NCBI RefSeq assembly: GCF_002838065.1
Contig: NZ_PIZU01000001.1
Span: 124,001-188,000, forward strand
Length of the DNA stretch: 64,000 bases
DNA from: Mycobacterium hubeiense
Lineage (GTDB): Bacteria > Actinomycetota > Actinomycetes > Mycobacteriales > Mycobacteriaceae
Direction of reading: 5' to 3'
Made by a program: the position numbers and the translations under genes. Shown here piece after piece: positions 59,333 through 64,000 of the stretch. Under the pieces are notes generated by a model. That model ran no database searches. It was not told where the DNA came from and saw only the letters and a list, made by a program, of their open reading frames with translations. Within the stretch, counting starts at the first letter, position 1, and each line of letters opens with the position of its first letter.

Positions 59333-60531
59333 CAGTGCAGAATTCCTTCAGTTAGTTCAAGTTCGTGTTCGATGGCGTCGGTCAGGCGTTCGCGAATCTC
59401 GGGCACGGCGATCTGCTGGATGATCTCGCCGAAGAAGCCGCGCACGATAAGTCTGCGGGCCTGGTCCTCCGGGATGCCGCGCGCCTGCAGGTAGAACAGC
59501 TGCTCGTCGTCGAATCGTCCGGTGGCGCTGGCGTGTCCGGCGCCGACGATTTCGCCGGTCTCGATCTCCAGGTTGGGCACCGAATCGGCGCGGGCGCCGT
59601 CGGTGAGCACCAGGTTACGGTTGGTCTCAAAGGTGTCGGTGCCGGTCGCCTCGGCGCGGATCAGCACATCGCCCACCCAGACCGTGTGCGCGTCGGGTCG
59701 TTTGGAGTCCGGATCGCCTTGAAGCGCACCCTTGTACGTCACATGTGAGCGACAGTTGGGCTGGGCGTGGTCGACGAGCAGCCGTGATTCGAAGTGCTGG
59801 CCGTCATCGGCGAAGTACAGGCCGAGCAGCTCGGCATCGCCGCCGGGCGCGCAGAACTTCGCCCGCGCGGTCAGTCGCACCAAATCGCCGCCGAGGATCA
59901 CCGCGACGTGCCGCAGCACCGCGTCCTTGCCCAGGGCGGCGTGGTGCATGCTGACGTAGACGGCGTCGTCGGCCCAATCGGAGACCGAGACGACGGTCAA
60001 TCGGGCGGCGTCGCCGACGACGAATTCGATGTTGTCGGCGTAGGTTCCGCTGCCGCGCTGGTCGATGACGACGACGGCTTCGGCCAGCTCCTCGACCCGC
60101 ACCTGCAGATGTCCGTAGGCGGTGGCATCCTCACCGGGCCCGGTGACGGTGATGTCGATGGGCTCCTCGGGGGCGGCCCCTTTGGACACCGTGACGATGG
60201 TCGCATTGCCGAACGACGAAAACGCCTGCGCAGCAACGCGGTCGGCTGGGACGCCGCCTTGGCCGAGACGCTCATCGCCGCGCTGTACGGTTTCGATCGT
60301 CACACCGGGGCGCTCGGTCACCTCGATCAGCGCACTGCCGGTGGCCGGGGCCGAGCCGTCATGCAGGCCACGCAGCCGGCGTAGCGGTGTGAAGCGCCAG
60401 AGCTCGTCGCGCCCGTGTGGCACCTCAAATGCGTCGACATCAAACGATGTGAACAGCTCGCCCTTGTTGGCGTCAGCCAACGATGATCCCGGCGTGATTC
60501 CTTCGACGGCCGTGGTGAGTTCGGAAGCCAC
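59332..60531 (-). CDS. sufD: Fe-S assembly scaffold protein SufD
   Basis: A 399-residue right-handed beta-helix protein, paralogue of SufB. HVTYKGALQGDPDSKR, GEIVGAGHASATGRFDDEQLFYLQARGI and ARRLIVRGFFGEI are conserved SufD blocks. It forms the SufB-SufC2-SufD scaffold. The start is GTG 60531, one base overlapping the sufB stop (TAGTG). Confidence 0.95.
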
Positions 60532-61961
60532 TAGCCCACCGCGCCTTCCATTTGCAGCTCGATCAGGCGATTGAGCTCCAGCGCGTACTCCATAGGCAGT
60601 TCCTTGGCGATCGGCTCGACGAAGCCGCGCACCACCATCGCCATGGCCTCGTCCTCGGTCAGCCCGCGGCTCATCAAATAGAACAGCTGATCGGCGCTGA
60701 CCTTGGACACGGTGGCCTCGTGGCCCATCGTGACGTCGTCCTCGCGGATGTCGACGTACGGGTAGGTGTCGCTGCGGCTGATCGTATCGACCAGCAGCGC
60801 ATCACATTTCACGCTGGACCGCGACCCGTGCGCCCCCTTGTTGACCTGAACCAGGCCGCGGTAGGACGCCCGGCCACCGCCGCGCGCCACCGACTTGGAC
60901 ACGATGTTGCTCGACGTATTCGGCGCAAGGTGAAGCATTTTCGCGCCGGTGTCCTGGTGCTGGCCCTCGCCGGCGAACGCCACCGAGAGCACCTCACCCT
61001 TGGCGTGCTCGCCGGTCATCCACACGGCCGGGTACTTCATGGTGACCTTCGAGCCGATGTTGCCGTCGACCCACTCCATGGTGGCGCCGGCCTCGGCACG
61101 AGCGCGCTTGGTGACGAGGTTGTAGACGTTGTTCGACCAGTTCTGGATCGTCGTGTAACGGCAACGGCCACCGGGCTTCACGATGATCTCGACCACCGCC
61201 GAGTGCAGCGAGTCGGACTTGTAGATGGGCGCAGTGCAGCCCTCCACGTAGTGCACGTAGGCGCCTTCGTCGACGATGATCAGCGTCCGCTCGAACTGGC
61301 CCATGTTCTCGGTGTTGATCCGGAAGTAGGCCTGCAGCGGGATGTCGACGTGTACGCCCGGCGGCACGTAGATGAACGAGCCGCCCGACCACACCGCGGT
61401 GTTCAGCGCGGAGAACTTGTTGTCGCCGGCCGGGATCACGGTACCGAAGTACTGCTTGAAGATGTCCGGGTGCTCGCGCAGACCGGAGTCGGTGTCGAGG
61501 AAGATAACCCCTTGGGCCTCAAGGTCTTCCCGGATCTGGTGGTAGACAACCTCGGACTCATACTGCGCAGCTACACCGGCCACCAGCCGCTGCTTCTCGG
61601 CCTCCGGGATGCCCAGCTTGTCGTAGGTGTTGCGGATGTCCTCGGGGAGTTCCTCCCAGGACGCGGCCTGCTTTTCCGTCGAGCGCACGAAGTACTTGAT
61701 GTTGTCGAAGTCGATGCCATCGAGGTTCGAACCCCACTTCGGCATCGGCTTCTTGTTGAACGTCCGCAGCGCCCGCAGCCGGGTCTCCAGCATCCACTCC
61801 GGCTCGTTCTTCTTCGCCGAAATGTCGCGCACCACAGCCTCGGACAGCCCGCGCTGTGCGCTGGCGCCCGCGATGTCGGAATCCGCCCAGCCATAGCCGT
61901 AACGGCCCAGTGAGGCAATGGCTTCGTCCTGGGTCAGTTGCGTCTCCGGGGTGGTCGTCAT
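60531..61961 (-). CDS. sufB: Fe-S assembly scaffold protein SufB, intein-free
   Basis: A 476-residue protein from ATG 61961 ([14 protein letters not shown]). [31 protein letters not shown] (in parts) and [20 protein letters not shown] are the family core, Cys242 lying at the site where M. tuberculosis SufB is interrupted by its intein. Here the coding is continuous. The ATG overlaps the sufR stop (ATGA). The frame reaching 62054 is a sufR shadow. Confidence 0.96.
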   Translation of the reverse strand: MTTTPETQLTQDEAIASLGRYGYGWADSDIAGASAQRGLSEAVVRDISAKKNEPEWMLETRLRALRTFNKKPMPKWGSNLDGIDFDNIKYFVRSTEKQAASWEELPEDIRNTYDKLGIPEAEKQRLVAGVAAQYESEVVYHQIREDLEAQGVIFLDTDSGLREHPDIFKQYFGTVIPAGDNKFSALNTAVWSGGSFIYVPPGVHVDIPLQAYFRINTENMGQFERTLIIVDEGAYVHYVEGCTAPIYKSDSLHSAVVEIIVKPGGRCRYTTIQNWSNNVYNLVTKRARAEAGATMEWVDGNIGSKVTMKYPAVWMTGEHAKGEVLSVAFAGEGQHQDTGAKMLHLAPNTSSNIVSKSVARGGGRASYRGLVQVNKGAHGSRSSVKCDALLVDTISRSDTYPYVDIREDDVTMGHEATVSKVSADQLFYLMSRGLTEDEAMAMVVRGFVEPIAKELPMEYALELNRLIELQMEGAVG

Positions 61962-62698
61962 GTCGACGCTCCTTGGTGGGTCGTGGTGGTGGCTTCGGTG
62001 CGGGCTGTGCGCCGAAGCATTACTGGCTTGTCGAGCGGCACGTGCGTGGTGCACGCGCAGTCACCGTTGACGATGGTCGCCAACCGTTGCACATGGGTGC
62101 CCAGGATCTCCGCGAAGGCCTCCCGCTCGGTCTCGCACAGCTCCGGGAACTCCTCGGCGACGTGCGATACCGGGCAATGGTGCTGGCACAGCTGGATGCC
62201 GTGGATCGGCCCGCTGACCGGGGTGGTGGTCGTCGCGTAGCCGGCCTTTGTCAGCGCCGTGGCCACCCTGTCGGCCTTCGCTTCAAGGTTCTCCGGCCCC
62301 TCGCTCACTCCGCTGAGGATCGAGTCGATGCGGCGCCGGGCGAAAGTGCGCACCGCCTCGTCGCCGCCGATCTCGCGCAGCTGGCGCATCGCGGCGACAG
62401 CCAGGTCGTCATAGGTGTGGCCCAGCTTCGCGCGCCCCGCCGACGTCAACCGGTACCGCTTCGCCGGCCGGCCCCGGCCGTGGTGCTGCCAGGTCGCCGC
62501 GGCGCTGGCCTGTGCGTCACCAGCCTCGATCAACGCGTCGAGGTGCCGACGTACACCCGCCGCCGAGATGCCGAGCCGCTCACCAATCTGGCCTGCGGTG
62601 ATCGGGCCTTCGAGCAGCAGCTGGATGATGGCGCGGCGGGTGTGACCATCCGAAACGGGCACGACGGGCGTGCTCTCGATCTCCGGATGGATTTTCAC
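61958..62698 (-). CDS. sufR: Fe-S-sensing transcriptional regulator SufR
   Basis: About 246 residues from GTG 62698; ATG 62743 would add 15. The winged HTH is [23 protein letters not shown] with [18 protein letters not shown]-terminal cysteine cluster ([22 protein letters not shown] and GDCAC) can hold the Fe-S cluster, as known for SufR. It represses the suf operon when cluster-loaded and relieves it under iron or oxidative stress. An inverted repeat overlaps the proposed start. Confidence 0.93.
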   Translation of the reverse strand: MKIHPEIESTPVVPVSDGHTRRAIIQLLLEGPITAGQIGERLGISAAGVRRHLDALIEAGDAQASAAATWQHHGRGRPAKRYRLTSAGRAKLGHTYDDLAVAAMRQLREIGGDEAVRTFARRRIDSILSGVSEGPENLEAKADRVATALTKAGYATTTTPVSGPIHGIQLCQHHCPVSHVAEEFPELCETEREAFAEILGTHVQRLATIVNGDCACTTHVPLDKPVMLRRTARTEATTTTHQGAST

Positions 62699-62711
62699 AA
62701 CACCATTGTGA
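62695..62711. promoter_or_regulatory. Inverted repeat TCACAA-N5-TTGTGA at the sufR start, candidate SufR operator
   Basis: Arms 62695-62700 and 62706-62711 are exactly complementary. It overlaps the sufR GTG and CACAAT (62710-62705), a -10-like hexamer with six bases to GTG 62698. A leaderless sufR transcript with an operator on its start would give tight autorepression. Confidence 0.55.
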
Positions 62712-62776
62712 CGGAATTCGGCGAACGGTTCTAGCAAGGGCACCCTTACGTGACGGGGGCCATAGCCCCTGGCGGC

Positions 62777-62782
62777 TACGCT
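62777..62782 (+). promoter_or_regulatory. Candidate -10 (TACGCT) of the mannosyltransferase gene
   Basis: TACGCT fits TANNNT and ends 6 bases before GTG 62789, consistent with leaderless transcription. Confidence 0.4.
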
Positions 62783-62788
62783 GCTGAC

Positions 62789-64000
62789 GTGGCCGTTCGC
62801 CTACAGTCCCTCAGCTCGTCGGTCGCCCGTTGGCACGCCGACGAACGGGCGGTGGGTTCGCCGCTCAACGACGCCGAGGTCATCGCGATGCGCCGGACCC
62901 GGCTGTTCGGGGCCACCGGCACGGTTTTGATGGCGATCGGCGCGCTGGGCGCCGGCGCCCGTCCGGTCGTCCAGGATCCCACGTTCGGGGTGCGGCTGCT
63001 CAATCTGCCGTCGCGCATCCAGACGGTGTCGCTGACCATGACGACCACCGGCGCGGTGATGATGGCGCTGGCATGGCTGATGCTCGGCCGCTTCGCACTG
63101 GGCAGCCGGCGGATGTCGCGCAGCCAGCTGGACCGCACGCTGCTGCTGTGGGCGCTGCCGCTGCTGATCGCGCCGCCGATGTACAGCAAGGACGTCTACT
63201 CCTATCTGGCGCAGAGCCAGATCGCGCTGAACGGCCTCGACCCCTATCGCGTCGGCCCGGCCACCGGACTGGGTCTGGATCACGTGTTCACGTTGTCGGT
63301 GCCCAGCCTGTGGCGGGAAACCCCGGCGCCCTACGGGCCGCTGTTCTTGTGGATGGGCAAAGGCATCTCGGCGCTCACCGGCGAAAACATCGTCGCCGCA
63401 GTGCTTTTCCACCGACTGGTCGTATTGCTCGGGGTCGGGCTGATCGTGTGGGCGACGCCGCGGCTGGCCCGTCGCTGCGGGGTGGCCGAAGTCAGTGCGC
63501 TGTGGTTGGGCGCGTGTAACCCGTTGCTGTTCATGCACTTGGTGGCCGGTATCCACAACGAGGCGCTGATGCTGGGGCTGATGCTTGCGGGTACCGAGTT
63601 CGCCATGCGCGGGGTCGATGCAAGCGGACGGCTTCTCCCCCGTCCGCTCACCTGGCCACGGGGCCGCGACGAATGGGCCCGCTGGTGGCCGATGAGCATG
63701 TTGGTGGTGGGCATAGTGCTGATCACAATGTCGTCCCAAGTGAAGCTGCCGTCGCTGCTGGCGTTGGGCTTTGTGGCGACGGCACTTGCCTACCGCTGGG
63801 GCGGGACCGTCAAAGCTTTTCTGGTTGCCGGCGGTTCGCTGGGGGCGCTGTCGCTTGCGGTGATGGCCATCATCGGCTGGGCCAGTGGCCTTGGCTTCGG
63901 CTGGCTCTTCACGCTGGGCACCGCCAACGTCGTGCGCAGCTGGATGTCCCCGCCGACCCTCTTGGCGCTCGGCACCGGGCAGGTCGGAATCCTGCTGGGG
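62789..64000 (+). CDS. mptB: Polyprenol-phosphomannose-dependent alpha-1,6-mannosyltransferase MptB-like (3' end outside window)
   Basis: An open frame of 404 codons running off the window, starting at GTG 62789. It is a multi-pass GT-C membrane protein. The first loop holds APPMYSKDVYSYLAQSQIA, where the Asp is the expected catalytic position, and ACNPLLFMHLVAGIHNEALM follows. Rv1459c (about 590 residues) is the counterpart, adjacent to sufR as here. It elongates the mannan core of lipomannan/lipoarabinomannan using decaprenyl-phosphomannose on the periplasmic side. Confidence 0.92.
   Translation, partial: MAVRLQSLSSSVARWHADERAVGSPLNDAEVIAMRRTRLFGATGTVLMAIGALGAGARPVVQDPTFGVRLLNLPSRIQTVSLTMTTTGAVMMALAWLMLGRFALGSRRMSRSQLDRTLLLWALPLLIAPPMYSKDVYSYLAQSQIALNGLDPYRVGPATGLGLDHVFTLSVPSLWRETPAPYGPLFLWMGKGISALTGENIVAAVLFHRLVVLLGVGLIVWATPRLARRCGVAEVSALWLGACNPLLFMHLVAGIHNEALMLGLMLAGTEFAMRGVDASGRLLPRPLTWPRGRDEWARWWPMSMLVVGIVLITMSSQVKLPSLLALGFVATALAYRWGGTVKAFLVAGGSLGALSLAVMAIIGWASGLGFGWLFTLGTANVVRSWMSPPTLLALGTGQVGILLG

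Overview
The window is a contiguous chromosomal segment of a high-GC actinobacterium, almost certainly a nontuberculous Mycobacterium/Mycolicibacterium. Gene content and order follow the M. tuberculosis H37Rv stretch from about Rv1564c (treX) to Rv1459c (mptB), read here in reverse. Supporting signs are inhA/fabG1, ripA/ripB, the sufRBDCSUT operon, DnaE1, LipL, a ferrochelatase with a C-terminal cysteine cluster, frequent GTG starts, ATGA/GTGA overlaps and probable leaderless starts. Comparisons with H37Rv are from memory, not from a search.

Layout. 1-4.9 kb: end of treX, then treY and treZ (glycogen debranching and trehalose synthesis). 4.9-9.6 kb: a hypothetical gene, ilvA, a Ddn-type F420 protein, a small membrane protein, an SRPBCC protein and an intact FadD11-like acyl-CoA ligase. 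9.7-14.8 kb: dnaE1, then an ECF42-like sigma factor with its YCII/DGPF partner. 14.9-16.2 kb: a solitary tnpB with structured 3' sequence. 16.3-23.9 kb: rarD, rluD-like, lspA, dinB, a SAM methyltransferase and ileS, the last preceded by a T-box leader. 24-26.9 kb: a protein resembling only the C-lobe of a condensation domain, a divergent HTH regulator with two inverted repeats between them, type II NADH dehydrogenase and dodecin. 26.9-30.8 kb: lipL and a five-gene cassette (WXG100-like, WXG-headed Gly/Ala-repeat protein, LpqN-like, two DUF4333). 30.9-36 kb: meaB, mutB, mutA. 36-41.5 kb: DedA/TVP38 protein, two hypotheticals, DoxX-like, SPFH, NfeD and ferrochelatase. 41.5-49.4 kb: one minus-strand cell-envelope block, Rv1476-like, ripA, ripB, moxR1, DUF58, VWA, fabG1, inhA. 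49.5-56.5 kb: acn and its regulator acnR, a small HTH protein, an ABC-F ATPase, echA12, thioredoxin and a coiled-coil protein. 56.5-62.7 kb: sufT, sufU, sufS, sufC, sufD, sufB (no intein) and sufR. 62.8 kb to the end: an mptB-like mannosyltransferase, cut by the window edge.

How the parts work together. The core blocks are housekeeping: trehalose metabolism, Fe-S assembly feeding aconitase and ferrochelatase, methylmalonyl-CoA metabolism with its MeaB chaperone, mycolic-acid elongation beside peptidoglycan hydrolases, and replication/translation genes. Several regulatory sites can be read directly: an AcnR-type operator at acn, an inverted repeat at the sufR start, a T-box before ileS, paired palindromes beside the HTH regulator, GTCACA repeats upstream of ripA, and a hairpin enclosing the ilvA start.

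The accessory parts, and the best places to look for something new, are the WXG100/Gly-Ala-repeat/DUF4333 cassette (28.2-30.8 kb), the condensation C-lobe plus HTH locus (24.0-25.2 kb), and the lone TnpB (14.9-16.2 kb). No gene-free stretch exceeds about 220 bases. I saw no tRNA, rRNA, CRISPR array or prophage.
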